Below, piece after piece: positions 10,022 to 20,621 of a stretch of DNA of 64,000 nt. The stretch lies in the NCBI GenBank assembly GCA_023212695.1, contig JALCCG010000096.1, positions 1 through 64,000 of the forward strand, in the 5' to 3' direction. The DNA is from Sporisorium sorghi. Taxonomy: Eukaryota > Basidiomycota > Ustilaginomycetes > Ustilaginales > Ustilaginaceae. Under the pieces are notes generated by a model, which made no database searches, was not told the DNA's origin, and was given only the letters and a program-made list of their open reading frames with translations. The translations under genes and the position numbers were made by a program. Each line of letters begins with the position of its first letter. The stretch's first letter is position 1.

Positions 10022-10633
10022 TCTTAAGTAGCTCCTGTACCTTGTCGTCCGTTAGTCGTTAACGTCGAGAAGTGTTCAAGGTCGAGTCAAACGGTATCTA
10101 GTGACTCGAACACCTCCCCCGCACACAAGGTCCACCGTAGTCGCAATCGGTTGCTCGATCCCAACAAACCCGTCCATCGAAAAGCTTGCTCCTTGCCGAC
10201 CGAAAAAGGAGACCGATCGACGTCGAGTCAGTCGATCAGCTCAGCCTAAGTATAGGTGCCGTTATCTGATGGGTCGATGTGGAGCTTCGATGCGGAAAGA
10301 AAGAAGGGTTATGTTTGGATGCTCGGGAGTGACTCTTACGTGTGCTGAAGCCGGCGTGTGACTCGCGGCTATCCGATGCCGCCGGCGGCAGAGAAAGGTG
10401 GGTCTTTTGCTCCGGCTATGCCTTTCCTGCGTCATCACTGCTGCCCTTTTTTTCACGGTGAAATTATCGGAGAAAAAAAAGGGAAAGAAAAAAGGGTCCA
10501 AAAAATCCGATGAAAAAATAAAAGAGGTTCTCGCTCTTGGCGTCTGCATCGTTGACACTTACCTTCCATCATCACCATCCACTCGATCGATACAGCTGCA
10601 GCAGCAAGGGCAAGGGCAAGGGCAAGGGCAAAG
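10022..10633. promoter_or_regulatory. Intergenic region between MFS transporter and SHQ1
   Basis: This 612-base divergent promoter region contains A-rich runs near 10470-10510. The SHQ1 leader includes four GGGCAA hexamers at 10608-10631 directly before the ATG. I see no RNA gene or extra coding region here. Confidence 0.5.
10608..10631. repeat. (GGGCAA)4 hexamer repeat in SHQ1 5' leader
   Basis: Four uninterrupted six-base units end 2 bases before the SHQ1 start codon at 10634. Confidence 0.8.
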
Positions 10634-12100
10634 ATGGACGGATTCAGCCTACCCGACTACCAGGTATCGCAGGATGCGGATCACGTCTACATCGATGTGT
10701 CATGCCAGTCCACCGCGACGCAAGGCGCAATGCCCAACATTGCCGTTGAAGGGCGAATCTTTGGCTTCCATCTCGACCCGTATTATCTACCGCTCGTTCT
10801 GCCGAGCGCAGTGACACGACCTGCGTCCGATGCAGAGACACTGCGGCCTATCGCGCAGGACGATTCAGCACCGAGCAGCAGCGTCCGGAGCCAAAGGACA
10901 GCGTTCCGAGTGATGCTCAACAAGCTAAACCGAGGCGAGCACTTCGAAGGGCTGGAGCAGGTGCAGCCGCAACTGCTGCCAGAGGACCAGCTCAAGCAGG
11001 CACTCGTCGATGCCGAGCAGTCGAAAGGATTCTTCCAGCCACCGAGCAGCGACGGAGCTGGTAGTAGGGACGCGGGGTTGTCAGCGGCCAACAATGCGGC
11101 AGTTGACGAGGCGGCCAAGGCGTTGCTGCAGCAAGCGCTCAAGAGTCAAGGCCTGACGACGATGAATGATGACGATGGAGAAGCGGCCATGAATCTGGAG
11201 GGCACCTCGCAGGCGGGCGCTGGGAGCGCTGGCCCGAGCACAAGAGGGCAGAGTTTCGGATTCGGATGGAGGAGCAGCTTCAAAGGTGCATTGATCCCGG
11301 CAGGTTGCGCAGATACACGCAACGTGCTCGAAGTGTCGGATCCAGACTCGGTCGAGCCAGTGCAGCGCGAGCAGGCGGCGACGGCGTTCGAGGAGCAGCG
11401 TTGGGACGAGGGCGTGTACATGGACAACTTCCTCGACATCGACGGCGAGCTGGCGCATCTGCTGCGTTTCCAGCCACGCATTCCATCCGCTACAGCTTCA
11501 ACTAGCTCATCATCCACCGGCGACAGCGATGTCGACATCGAAGCGCTGGCGTTGATACTGCAGCTGCTGTTCGCGTACAGCTACGACGAGCGCACCAACG
11601 AAGGCGACCCTACCGTCGAATCCGGCTGGACCATCGCCAAACTCTCGCGCTCGCTCGCAGCATCGACGCTGCCTCATTCACCCCCTGGCTCTCCTTTGGA
11701 ATCAGTCGTATCGTCGACACTGATCGGATGCGTCCGTCGATCGCTCACCGTACCACTGTATCGACAGTGGGAGCTCGCTCTGGCGTGTATCCGTGATACG
11801 CTGCGTCGACTCGATGCTGGCGAAGCATACGTGCGTTCTTGCCTCGACCAGATCGCCTCGCGACTTGAGGATGGTGAAGACGCCATTCTGTGCCGTCTGT
11901 CCGAGATCTGGCTGGCGCCGTTGATGGCTCAGCTGCCTAGTGGGGCTCACTTGGAGGTGTTGGCCGCATGTGTTAGAAGGGTGATGGAGTCAGACGACGG
12001 TGTTAACAAGGAGAGCGTCGGTGGCGAAGAGTGGGATTTGGAGGTGTTGGAACAGGCGGCAAAGCAGGCACTCGAGGACGGAGAAGGTGGATTTGTTTAA
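10634..12100 (+). CDS. SHQ1: SHQ1-like H/ACA snoRNP assembly factor
   Basis: A 488-residue protein with the two-part architecture of Shq1, the chaperone that shields the pseudouridine synthase Cbf5/dyskerin before it joins box H/ACA RNPs in the nucleus. The N-terminal 60 or so residues form a CS/HSP20-like sheet (S-Q-D-A-D-H-V-Y-I-D-V, then E-G-R-I-F-G-F-H and Y-Y-L-P-L-V-L-P). The C-terminal half has the helical Shq1 domain with L-x-L-I-L-Q-L-L-F-A-Y-S-Y-D-x-R and the following E-S-G-W-T-I-x-K-L-S-R-S. A disordered acidic stretch with alanine-rich segments separates them. The ATG at 10634 begins directly at the CS fold, as in other Shq1 proteins. It is an intron-less gene. Confidence 0.85.
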   Translation: MDGFSLPDYQVSQDADHVYIDVSCQSTATQGAMPNIAVEGRIFGFHLDPYYLPLVLPSAVTRPASDAETLRPIAQDDSAPSSSVRSQRTAFRVMLNKLNRGEHFEGLEQVQPQLLPEDQLKQALVDAEQSKGFFQPPSSDGAGSRDAGLSAANNAAVDEAAKALLQQALKSQGLTTMNDDDGEAAMNLEGTSQAGAGSAGPSTRGQSFGFGWRSSFKGALIPAGCADTRNVLEVSDPDSVEPVQREQAATAFEEQRWDEGVYMDNFLDIDGELAHLLRFQPRIPSATASTSSSSTGDSDVDIEALALILQLLFAYSYDERTNEGDPTVESGWTIAKLSRSLAASTLPHSPPGSPLESVVSSTLIGCVRRSLTVPLYRQWELALACIRDTLRRLDAGEAYVRSCLDQIASRLEDGEDAILCRLSEIWLAPLMAQLPSGAHLEVLAACVRRVMESDDGVNKESVGGEEWDLEVLEQAAKQALEDGEGGFV

Positions 12101-12753
12101 GTTAGCAATCGGAATGGTCACCGATGGATTCACACGCATGCTGGCAACGACATCGGAACGAGATGCCGACGAGCTCGCTCTCTACTCTCTATGATCACAA
12201 TCGCAGTGTCTTGTGTCACATCCCACACACAGCTTCTTCGCTCGTCAACAGTCGCAGTCACAGTGGGCCAGTGCGGAAAGGCTCCGGATGCTGAGTGAGA
12301 GGAGAGAGGGAGAAGTTGGATTTTCATCCTTTTTGAGAAGAAAGCGATTTGAACCCCATCAACGCGTCGCGCGTGTTTCCTTCGTGGCGTGAGACAGAGC
12401 CAGAGCCAGTGTCCAACCAACACTCAGCGCAGTCTAAAGGAAGACACTCAGAGAGAAAGCGTGTTTGAGGCGTGTCTCGCGTTTTAGATTCTCGCCAGCT
12501 GTGGGGACGACACTCAGCTTCCGACTTTGCTCCTCCTCCTCCTCATCACCTACTGTCTTTGCCTCTGCATCAACCAACTCAAAACCACTTCAAGCATCCT
12601 TCCCAATCACCTTTGCATATCACACCATCACATTCTCTCGCATTCTCCATGTTCGCATAACTCACTCTTCAAAACCAAGTTCCCACGCTCCTCCGTTCTT
12701 TTCGGCTTTCCCTCCGACCAAGCTCATTTGCACCTTTCTGATCGATTGAAAGG
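12101..12753. promoter_or_regulatory. Upstream region of the DNMT5 gene
   Basis: This 653-base gap between tandem genes carries an ACGCGT word at 12362-12367, overlapping a GCGCG-rich stretch about 390 bases before the DNMT5 ATG, and a C/T-rich leader at 12520-12720. No other gene is visible. Confidence 0.45.
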
Positions 12754-15700
12754 ATGGTGGCGACACGCACGACACCCAAGCGGAACACGCCGAAAAAGGC
12801 AGCAGCGGATGCGCCGGGTCAAGGTCGGATCACTTCCTTCTTCTCTCGTCAAGCTGCTGCGGCGAGTCCGACTCAGAAATCATCTCCCTCGGCTGCTGCT
12901 GCTGCTGCTACTGCCGCCGCCGCCGCCGCCAAGACAAGCTCAGCATCTCCATCGAGGACGTCCCCACGCAAGCCTGCTCCTGCGCTCGCTAGCGAGGTGC
13001 TCGACATCAGCTCCGACTCGGGCTTGGACTCGGATTCCGACCACGGTCTCTTTCGTGGACGAGGTAGTCGTCGTCGTCGCAAAGCTGCTTCGGACAGCGA
13101 TGACGATTTCCAGCCAGACAAGCACGCCGATGCAGCAGACGATGATGATGACGACGACGACGATGAAGACAACAGCATCCCTGAAGACGACGGCGACAGC
13201 ACCGCTTCTGTGCGCATCGTCGACGATGCTCGCTCCGCCACTCCTTCCACCAGCGTGCCCGAGACACCGGCAGATGTCGATCCTGCCACCGCTGGCTACT
13301 TCTTTGGCTCTGACCCCTTTGTCGTCGTAGGCGGCGATAAATCGGCTCCGCTCAGAACCATCTCGAATCTGCCCAAGTCCTCGTCTCAACGCTCGCTCCG
13401 ATCCAACGGCCCACCTGCAAACCCTCCCAAGAAGCTCTTTTCGCTCTTCGAGTCGCCCGGCAGCAAGAACAAGCGAGCTCACGAGAATGTCGATCAGGAC
13501 GACGACGACTTTTCGGATGATGACGATGACGACGATGAAGCAAAACCGCGCAAACGCGGTGCTGCTGCTGCAAAAGGTCGCGCCGGCGCCTCGGTACCGT
13601 CCTTCTCCAGCGGCAAGGGATGGAAGTCCAAGTTTGCGCAGAAGCATCCTTTCCGCAAAATGCCCTTCGTCCCCTCGCCAGCTGAGATCGCAGAGATGCG
13701 TCTAAAAGTCAAGCAAAAGGCCGACTCCAACTCGTATCCACCCATCCACGACCTCGCAGATATCTTTGGCGACATGATCGATCGCGCTCCCGCCATCCTT
13801 GAGCTCGCCAAGACGCTCAAGGACCGTCCCCTCCGCGTGGCCACCATGTGCTCTGGTACCGAGTCGCCCCTCCTCGCCCTCGAGCTCATGTGCCGAGCCA
13901 TTCACGAAAAGCACGGCATCCGCATCAAGATCGAGCACGTCTTCTCCTGCGAGATCGAACCCTTCAAGCAGGCCTACATCGAGCGCAACTTTTCGCCTCC
14001 CATCCTCTTTCGTGATGTCACCGAGCTCGGCGGCAAGAAGGCGCACACCGCCTATGGTGCTCTCGTCGATGTCCCCGGCGACGTCGATATCCTCATCGCA
14101 GGCACGTCGTGCGTCGACTACTCGCATCTCAACAACAGCAAAAAGGGCCTCAACGATGGCGGAGAGAGTGGTCGAACCTTCCGTGGCATGCTCGAGTGGG
14201 TCATGCGCCACAAGCCCACCTTGGTCATCTTGGAGAACGTCAAGAACGCGCCCTGGGTCGGTGTAGCAGAGACCATCGTCGCCGAGGCTGGCTACGATGT
14301 CGGATTCAGCAATACCTTTGACACGAAAAACTACTACATCCCGCACACTCGTCAGAGAGGCTACCTGCTCGCCTGTAGGAACAACAAGGACTCGCTTCCG
14401 CAGAACTGGGAGCTCATCACCAACGTACTCATGCGTCCCGCCTCCAGCCCTCTCGACGCCTTCCTTCTGCCCACTGACGATCCGCGTATCCAGCGTGTCC
14501 GTCGTCAATTTGCGCACGGAGAAGGTTTGAGCAAGGGCAGGTCTACCATCGACTGGTCCAAATGTCAGAGTCGACACGAGCGAGCGCGAGATGAAGAGGA
14601 GCTCGGCAAGACGCGCCCACTCACCGCCTGGGAAGAAGGAGGAACCTGCAAGATGTCCCACGACGGATGGAACGAATGGGCCGTCCGTCAGCCAGAGCGT
14701 GTCACCGACCTTCTTGATATCACCACGCTTCGATTCGCTGCCATGGGACAGGATCCGATCTACAAGTCGAAGATTTGGGAGTTGTCGCAGAATGTCGACC
14801 GCAACGTTGCCGCGTCGCGACCAGGTATTGCTCCCTGCTTGACGCCGTCCGGTATTCCCTTCCTCACCTCCCGTGGTGGCCCTCTGATCGGTCTCGAGGC
14901 GCTGTCCCTTCAAGGTCTGCCCCTCGACGAGCTCCTTCTCACTCGCGAGACGGATGATCAGCTGCAAGATTTGGCGGGTAACGCCATGAGTTCCACCGTG
15001 GTGGGCGCCTGCGTCCTTGCTGCCCTGCTTGTCGGCATGGACGACTTGCGCGAGGACGGCGTCAAGAGGAAAGCAGTCAAGGCGTCCAGCGAAGAGAAGC
15101 AGCAGAACGAGCAGAAGGCTGTCAGCGACGTGGTCGAAAAGGTGGTCGACCAGGACAAAAGCGAGATCGCCCACGACGACCTCCTCGCTCCGCAGCCGCT
15201 GGATCTCACTTCCAGCAAGAGTGTCTCGATGCCCGAGCTCCTCGGCGCCGCCGTCAACAGCGCTCAGCTGTGCAACTGTGAGGGTCGCAGTCGTGTCGTG
15301 GACGTCGCCGTCTACCGATGTGCAGAGTGCGACCACACCGCATGCGAGACGTGCAAGGGACGTCCTGTCCACAAGTTCGTCCCCGATACCTTGGTCCGCT
15401 CCTCTCCGGACGACTTTGCTCCGCTACTCAAAGCAGCTCTTCCGATGCGTCTCGAGGCGCGAGGCTTGACTGCCGAGCTCGTCTCGTCGCTCATGAAGGA
15501 TCTTCCCTTCGAAAGCGACTCTCTCGCGAAAAGATGGAGCAAGCGTGTCGTCGACGTGCTGGGATCAGCCGAGTTCCGCTTCCAGACGCTGTTGCGTCAG
15601 AAAGTCTGGCAGGCTCAATTTGCGGCGCCCGGTGCGCGACTGGACCTGCTGCTTGATCCCGTCGAGCCCCACTGGCGCATACTGGTTGATCCTGCTGTGG

Positions 15701-18700
15701 ACGAACCCGCCGGCAGTCCACTTCGCAAGCTGCTAGTCCAGCCCGTTGCTCGCATGCCTCTCGACTCCAAGGCTGAGAATGTGGACCTGCTCCACGGACA
15801 GTGGCAGCTGTGTCTGCCCACGACCAAGGTGGCATCCGTCTCGATCCGCAGCACGGGCCAGCAGGTGCCGACCTGGCAGAGCGCCATGGGTCTGGGCGGA
15901 AAGTCGGCGGACAAGCTTCGATACTCGGAGATGCACGTCACCGTGCCCGAAGACGTCAAAGACTTGCTGGATGCCGACATCAACGGCGCATACGACCTGC
16001 TCGAGCAGTGCGGTACGGCATGCGGCGCTCTTCACGTGCATCGGGGCGACCGAGACTCTGCCAATCACCGTCGCCTCTTCCTCTTCATCGATACGGATCG
16101 ATTCCAGGACCAGTCTGCTGATCGATTCGTCTTTTCCACCGACACTTCGCGCTGGCCGTACCCGCTCGAGCGTGTCTCGGTGGCCCAGCTCGAGCCTGGC
16201 TGGCGACCGACGCTGGCTGAGCTGGGCAAGGAGCAAGTCGAAGAAAAGGTCAAGATGACCATCTCGGGTGCTTGGCGCAAAGTCGAGCCCTTCTCGGTGC
16301 GCGCTGGTACCGGTGTGGACGGGAAGATGGCCGTCCCCACCAAGACGTACGATCTCGATCTCCGCCAAGAGGATTGCACGTCGTCTGTCGCAGTATTGAC
16401 GTGTGAGGCGCCTGTGCTGGGCCGAGGCATGGATCGCATCTGGCCCGCGGATGGCGTTTGGGGTCAGGTCGATCTGCTGCACAAGACCAACACCACCTTC
16501 AGCCACCTCGCTTGGCTCGTCGAGCGGCTGCCGGACATCACTGCGCTCGACGATTGGATGACGGCCAAACACGATCCGTTCACCTGCGCCACCGCCAACT
16601 GTGCTCGCTGCGCACCTTCTGAGCCCGACATTCAGTGGCTGGCGATTCCAGGCAAACCCGTCATTCCTGTCGAGAACACGATGCAGGCCGGACCGTACGA
16701 GCAGGCGCTCAAGAACCGCCCGTCGCCGTTCGTGGTGCAGCTGCGTCTCAAGGATGATGTCGCCCAGGTCCGCTTCGGTCTCAACGCTGCCACTCTGATG
16801 CACCGTGCTGTGTCTCGACTGCCGCCATCCAAGAATGCTGGAGCCGTGGAGCTGTCGTGGCGTCTCACCAAGCTCGACCGCTCCATCGACATGTTCAAGC
16901 TGCCGCGCTACTCGCTTCGCAGCAACCGACAGGATCCAGAGGCACCTACGCCGGATCTGTTTGCTCTGCAACTTCGACGTGAGCAGAAGCGATCGCTCAC
17001 GTGGATGCTCGAGCAGGAGCAGGCCGATGTGCAGCCTTTCCATGAGGAGGAAATCTCGGAAGGTCTGCTCGATCCTTTGGGTTGGCGTGCAGAGGGTCGA
17101 GCGGTGCGCCCCGTCACTGTGCGCGGAGGCGTGTTGGCCGATGCGGTCGGTTACGGTAAGACGTGCATCTCGCTCGCCCTCATCGCCTCGTCGCCTCATC
17201 GTCATGAGCTTCCCGCGCTTCCGGCAGGCGAGGAGGGCAACTACATCCCCACACGCGCCACGCTCATCATCGTCCCCGGCCATCTCTGCAAGCAGTGGGA
17301 GAAGGAGGTGCGCAAGTTCTGCGGCAACAAGCTCACCGTCCGCGTCGTCACGTCCAAGGCCGAGCTCAACAAGCTCACCGTGCGTACTGTGCTCAACAGC
17401 GACATCCTGATCATGTCCGTGACCGTGTACAAGTCGGATGCGTACTGGGAGACGCTGGCCTCGATCGCCGCTTCCAACCCGCTGCCCAACCATGCGGGTC
17501 GATTCTTCAATGCTGCGCTCAAGAAGTCGCTCGAGGCGCTCAAGAACCGTGTGCGCGAGCTGACGGGCAGCAACGAGGATGGCAGCGGCGGCATTCGTCA
17601 GCTTTTGCGTTCGATCAAGAACAAGGTTGACTTTGACGATTCGCATTTGACCACGCACAAGGCCAGGAGCCGATTGAAGGGCAAGGCGTACATGGATGCC
17701 AACGCTGGCGATGGTAAGGGAGAGGAGGACGACGAGGACGACGAGGACGACGAAAAGGAGCTCAAGGCAGCCGCTCGCAAGGTCAGCAACAGCAAAGCAC
17801 TCCCCAAGGAGCTGCAATCGTCCAACAAGAAGGACCCCGATCCATGGGGCCTTTCGTCTTCGGTCGTGCAGCGCGACTGGCACAACATGACCTGTCCGCC
17901 GCTCGAGATGTTCATGTGGAACCGCGTCATCGTCGACGAATTCCACTACATCGGCGAGACCATGGACCGCACGCTCGCCGGCGTTACGAGTCTGCAGGCA
18001 CGCTCCAAGTGGATCCTCTCCGGTACGCCGCCCACCGCCGACTTTGCCGACGTCAAGAGCATCGCCGTCTTCCTCAACGTGCACCTCGGTGTCGATGATG
18101 ATGCCGACACGACCAAGGACTCGGTGCGCAAGGCGAGAGAGAAGATGCGAACTGCAGCGGAGAAGTTCAACAACTTCCGCGAAATGCACTCGCCCGCCTG
18201 GCACCACAGGCGTCAGGAGGTGGCTCAGCGATTCCTGGATCGTTTCGTGCGCAGCAACGAGCCCGAGATTGGCGAGCTGCCCAGTCAGCAGCTGGTGAAA
18301 CCGATCCGTCTGCCCGCAGCCGAGTCGGCTTTGTACCTCGAGCTGGCGCATGCGATCGAGAACCTCGATCTGCGTCACCAGCGCAAGGTCTTCAAAGCTC
18401 GTCCGAAGGCCAAGGCAAAGATCACGGCCGCCAAGACCAAGGCGGGCGATGATTTCATCGATGATGACCTGGATTCGGACGACTCGGACGGCGGCAAGAA
18501 GAAGCCGAAAAAGGCAGCAGCAGCAGCCAAGCGAATGCAGGGCGACCCTCAGCTCGAAATGAGCCATCGCGATCAGCGCCTCATCGACACGCTCGGCAGC
18601 TCTGCTTCTCCCGAAGAAGCGCTCCTCAAGCGCGCTTCCGTCTACGACGACTTTGCCGGTGTCGATCTCGACGCAATGGAGGGCGTCAACAACGCCATCA

Positions 18701-20310
18701 AGGCGTGTGAGTACATTGTGCGCGAGCGACGTAAGCAGCTCGCCGACTGCCGCGAGCAGCTGGAGTGCGAACTGCCCATCGCACTCGAACAGCATCTGCT
18801 GGTGCTGCACCACTTTGGCTACCGCGACGAGAACCGGCAGGCGTTTGCGGACTATGTGCGCAACGCGCACAATGCAGCGTGGGGCGACCGCGAGTCGAAA
18901 CAGATGGTGCGCGAGATCCTGGAACAGGCCAATTGCACGATGACGAGCGTCACGCGCGCTGCTGCCAAGGCGCACTTTTCCAAATCGGGCGTGCTGCAGG
19001 CTGCACTGAAGCGGAGGGCCAAGGAGCGTGCTGCTGCCGAAAAGGGTGGGGGAGCTGGCGATGACGACGGCGGCAAGAAGGCCAAAGTCGATCCCAAGGC
19101 GGCAGCGTGGGCGGAAGAGTACCATCTGCGTGCGTTGGTGCACCAGCTCACGCGTCTGCGCAACGAGCTGGTGGGCCGAGTCAATGCGCTTCGCTTCTTC
19201 ACCATGATCCGCGACTGTCAACGGGCGCATCTGGAGGGAGTGCACGTCGAGGTGGTCTGCCCCGCGGGCAAGTGCAAGCACCAGGGCAAGCCGTTGGCGC
19301 TGAGCGACGTGAGCATCAGCTCGACGTGCGGACACAGCGGATGCAACGAGTGCGTGCTGCGCGAGGCGTACATCGGCAAGTGCCCCACCGAGGGCTGTGC
19401 TGCGCTGGCGAAACCGACTTCGATCGTCCACGCCTCGTCGCTGGGTGCGGAGGACGACGGCAAAGCTACACGCTACGGCACCAAGCTCACGCTGCTGTGT
19501 GCGCTGTTGCGCCGCATCCCCTCGACCGAGCGCGCGCTCGTGTTCTGCCAGTTCGAAACGCTCACCGCCACCGTCGCCGAGGCGCTCTCTGCGTACGGTA
19601 TCTCGTTCGTCCAACTCACGGGCACCGCCAAACGCCGCTCTGACCTGCTGGAAGCGTACCAGGAGGAATCGGGCGCCCGCGTGCTGCTGCTCAACGTCGA
19701 CGACGAATCCGCGGCGGGATCCAATCTGACTGTAGCCAACCACGTCATCTTTGTCGGCCCGCTGCTGAAGCAGGAACAGCAGCAGTACGATGCGACCATG
19801 ACACAGGCGATCGGTCGATGTGTGCGATACGGCCAGATGAAGAAGGTGTACGTTTGGAGGCTGATCAGTATGGAGACGATCGACCAGGAGGTGTTGGAGA
19901 AGCGCGAGCGCTTGAAGGTGTTGAGCAAGCAGGAGGCGGAGAGCAGCGACAAGTTGGTTGGCGCAGATGGAGGGGTTGTGACGGCGGCGAATGGCGAGAC
20001 GATCAAGTCGACGCTGGTGGTGGAGGAGCTGGAGGCCGAGTTTACGAGTGCGCTGAAGGGGCCTCTTGTGCTGCAGGATGTCAAAGAAGGCGCCGGCAAG
20101 GCGAAGCGCAAACGCGAGGATGATGCGGAGAAGCCGGCGGGGAGGAAGGCGAAGAGGCAGCAGAAGACGCGGAAGGTGGACAGCGAGGAGGAGGAGGAGG
20201 AGGAGGATGACGACTTTGAGGTCGTGCAGGACGAGTCGACGCCGGCGAAAGGTCGACGTGGCAAGGCGAAGACGATTGTCGTATCGGACGATGAGGACGA
20301 GGACGAGTGA
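12754..20310 (+). CDS. DNMT5: DNMT5-type cytosine DNA methyltransferase with RING and SNF2 ATPase
   Basis: A single uninterrupted frame of 2518 residues joins a C5-cytosine methyltransferase to a SNF2 helicase, the DNMT5 architecture. In other fungi DNMT5 is an ATP-dependent maintenance enzyme for CG methylation. The AdoMet site begins near residue 358 (V-A-T-M-C-S-G-T-E-S-P). The catalytic loop reads G-T-S-C453-V-D-Y-S in place of the usual PCQ, followed by an ILENV motif, all typical of DNMT5. A cysteine-rich finger starts at C840. The SNF2 Walker A is G-Y-G-K1469-T, and the Walker B is D1728-E-F-H1731, the DNMT5 variant of DEAH. A RING-like finger starts at C2169 and the helicase C lobe follows. 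The tail is acidic. Residues 23-30 form a canonical PIP box (Q23, I26, F29, F30). No chromodomain is seen; the first 300 residues are acidic and poly-alanine/poly-aspartate low complexity. Confidence 0.93.
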   Translation: MVATRTTPKRNTPKKAAADAPGQGRITSFFSRQAAAASPTQKSSPSAAAAAATAAAAAAKTSSASPSRTSPRKPAPALASEVLDISSDSGLDSDSDHGLFRGRGSRRRRKAASDSDDDFQPDKHADAADDDDDDDDDEDNSIPEDDGDSTASVRIVDDARSATPSTSVPETPADVDPATAGYFFGSDPFVVVGGDKSAPLRTISNLPKSSSQRSLRSNGPPANPPKKLFSLFESPGSKNKRAHENVDQDDDDFSDDDDDDDEAKPRKRGAAAAKGRAGASVPSFSSGKGWKSKFAQKHPFRKMPFVPSPAEIAEMRLKVKQKADSNSYPPIHDLADIFGDMIDRAPAILELAKTLKDRPLRVATMCSGTESPLLALELMCRAIHEKHGIRIKIEHVFSCEIEPFKQAYIERNFSPPILFRDVTELGGKKAHTAYGALVDVPGDVDILIAGTSCVDYSHLNNSKKGLNDGGESGRTFRGMLEWVMRHKPTLVILENVKNAPWVGVAETIVAEAGYDVGFSNTFDTKNYYIPHTRQRGYLLACRNNKDSLPQNWELITNVLMRPASSPLDAFLLPTDDPRIQRVRRQFAHGEGLSKGRSTIDWSKCQSRHERARDEEELGKTRPLTAWEEGGTCKMSHDGWNEWAVRQPERVTDLLDITTLRFAAMGQDPIYKSKIWELSQNVDRNVAASRPGIAPCLTPSGIPFLTSRGGPLIGLEALSLQGLPLDELLLTRETDDQLQDLAGNAMSSTVVGACVLAALLVGMDDLREDGVKRKAVKASSEEKQQNEQKAVSDVVEKVVDQDKSEIAHDDLLAPQPLDLTSSKSVSMPELLGAAVNSAQLCNCEGRSRVVDVAVYRCAECDHTACETCKGRPVHKFVPDTLVRSSPDDFAPLLKAALPMRLEARGLTAELVSSLMKDLPFESDSLAKRWSKRVVDVLGSAEFRFQTLLRQKVWQAQFAAPGARLDLLLDPVEPHWRILVDPAVDEPAGSPLRKLLVQPVARMPLDSKAENVDLLHGQWQLCLPTTKVASVSIRSTGQQVPTWQSAMGLGGKSADKLRYSEMHVTVPEDVKDLLDADINGAYDLLEQCGTACGALHVHRGDRDSANHRRLFLFIDTDRFQDQSADRFVFSTDTSRWPYPLERVSVAQLEPGWRPTLAELGKEQVEEKVKMTISGAWRKVEPFSVRAGTGVDGKMAVPTKTYDLDLRQEDCTSSVAVLTCEAPVLGRGMDRIWPADGVWGQVDLLHKTNTTFSHLAWLVERLPDITALDDWMTAKHDPFTCATANCARCAPSEPDIQWLAIPGKPVIPVENTMQAGPYEQALKNRPSPFVVQLRLKDDVAQVRFGLNAATLMHRAVSRLPPSKNAGAVELSWRLTKLDRSIDMFKLPRYSLRSNRQDPEAPTPDLFALQLRREQKRSLTWMLEQEQADVQPFHEEEISEGLLDPLGWRAEGRAVRPVTVRGGVLADAVGYGKTCISLALIASSPHRHELPALPAGEEGNYIPTRATLIIVPGHLCKQWEKEVRKFCGNKLTVRVVTSKAELNKLTVRTVLNSDILIMSVTVYKSDAYWETLASIAASNPLPNHAGRFFNAALKKSLEALKNRVRELTGSNEDGSGGIRQLLRSIKNKVDFDDSHLTTHKARSRLKGKAYMDANAGDGKGEEDDEDDEDDEKELKAAARKVSNSKALPKELQSSNKKDPDPWGLSSSVVQRDWHNMTCPPLEMFMWNRVIVDEFHYIGETMDRTLAGVTSLQARSKWILSGTPPTADFADVKSIAVFLNVHLGVDDDADTTKDSVRKAREKMRTAAEKFNNFREMHSPAWHHRRQEVAQRFLDRFVRSNEPEIGELPSQQLVKPIRLPAAESALYLELAHAIENLDLRHQRKVFKARPKAKAKITAAKTKAGDDFIDDDLDSDDSDGGKKKPKKAAAAAKRMQGDPQLEMSHRDQRLIDTLGSSASPEEALLKRASVYDDFAGVDLDAMEGVNNAIKACEYIVRERRKQLADCREQLECELPIALEQHLLVLHHFGYRDENRQAFADYVRNAHNAAWGDRESKQMVREILEQANCTMTSVTRAAAKAHFSKSGVLQAALKRRAKERAAAEKGGGAGDDDGGKKAKVDPKAAAWAEEYHLRALVHQLTRLRNELVGRVNALRFFTMIRDCQRAHLEGVHVEVVCPAGKCKHQGKPLALSDVSISSTCGHSGCNECVLREAYIGKCPTEGCAALAKPTSIVHASSLGAEDDGKATRYGTKLTLLCALLRRIPSTERALVFCQFETLTATVAEALSAYGISFVQLTGTAKRRSDLLEAYQEESGARVLLLNVDDESAAGSNLTVANHVIFVGPLLKQEQQQYDATMTQAIGRCVRYGQMKKVYVWRLISMETIDQEVLEKRERLKVLSKQEAESSDKLVGADGGVVTAANGETIKSTLVVEELEAEFTSALKGPLVLQDVKEGAGKAKRKREDDAEKPAGRKAKRQQKTRKVDSEEEEEEEDDDFEVVQDESTPAKGRRGKAKTIVVSDDEDEDE

Positions 20311-20621
20311 TTGCTTTTCTCAGCTGTCTTGTGATTTCAATTTCAATTTCTTTCTCTATGAACGCAGGAAAAGTGTGTCTCGGGCAACCATCATGACCTC
20401 TGAGGAGCTTGACCGGCAGAACACAAAGTCGGCACAGAGTCGCTCGCACGCAAAGAAGCATTCAGTGGTTTCCGAAAGACTACAAAGAGAGCGTCAACGA
20501 TTATCCAGAAAGAGAGAGTGTGATTAATTGGTTGGTACAACATCGAAGAGCGAAGGGAACGGAAGATCGAGCGCGAGTGAGAGAGATAGCCACCCAGAGC
20601 AGATGGCCACCTTCGACCTTG
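20311..20621. other. Convergent 3' region between DNMT5 and the membrane protein gene
   Basis: These 311 bases lie between two stop codons of convergent genes. Nothing beyond untranslated sequence is apparent. Confidence 0.5.

Noticed and set aside
13702..15372. 556-codon minus-strand open frame in the DNMT5 methyltransferase part
   Set aside because: Shadow of the real coding strand; no recognisable family and it ends or begins with no gene signals.
15733..19743. 1336-codon open frame antisense to DNMT5
   Set aside because: It lies fully inside the DNMT5 gene, has no domain, and arises from strong codon bias on the opposite strand.
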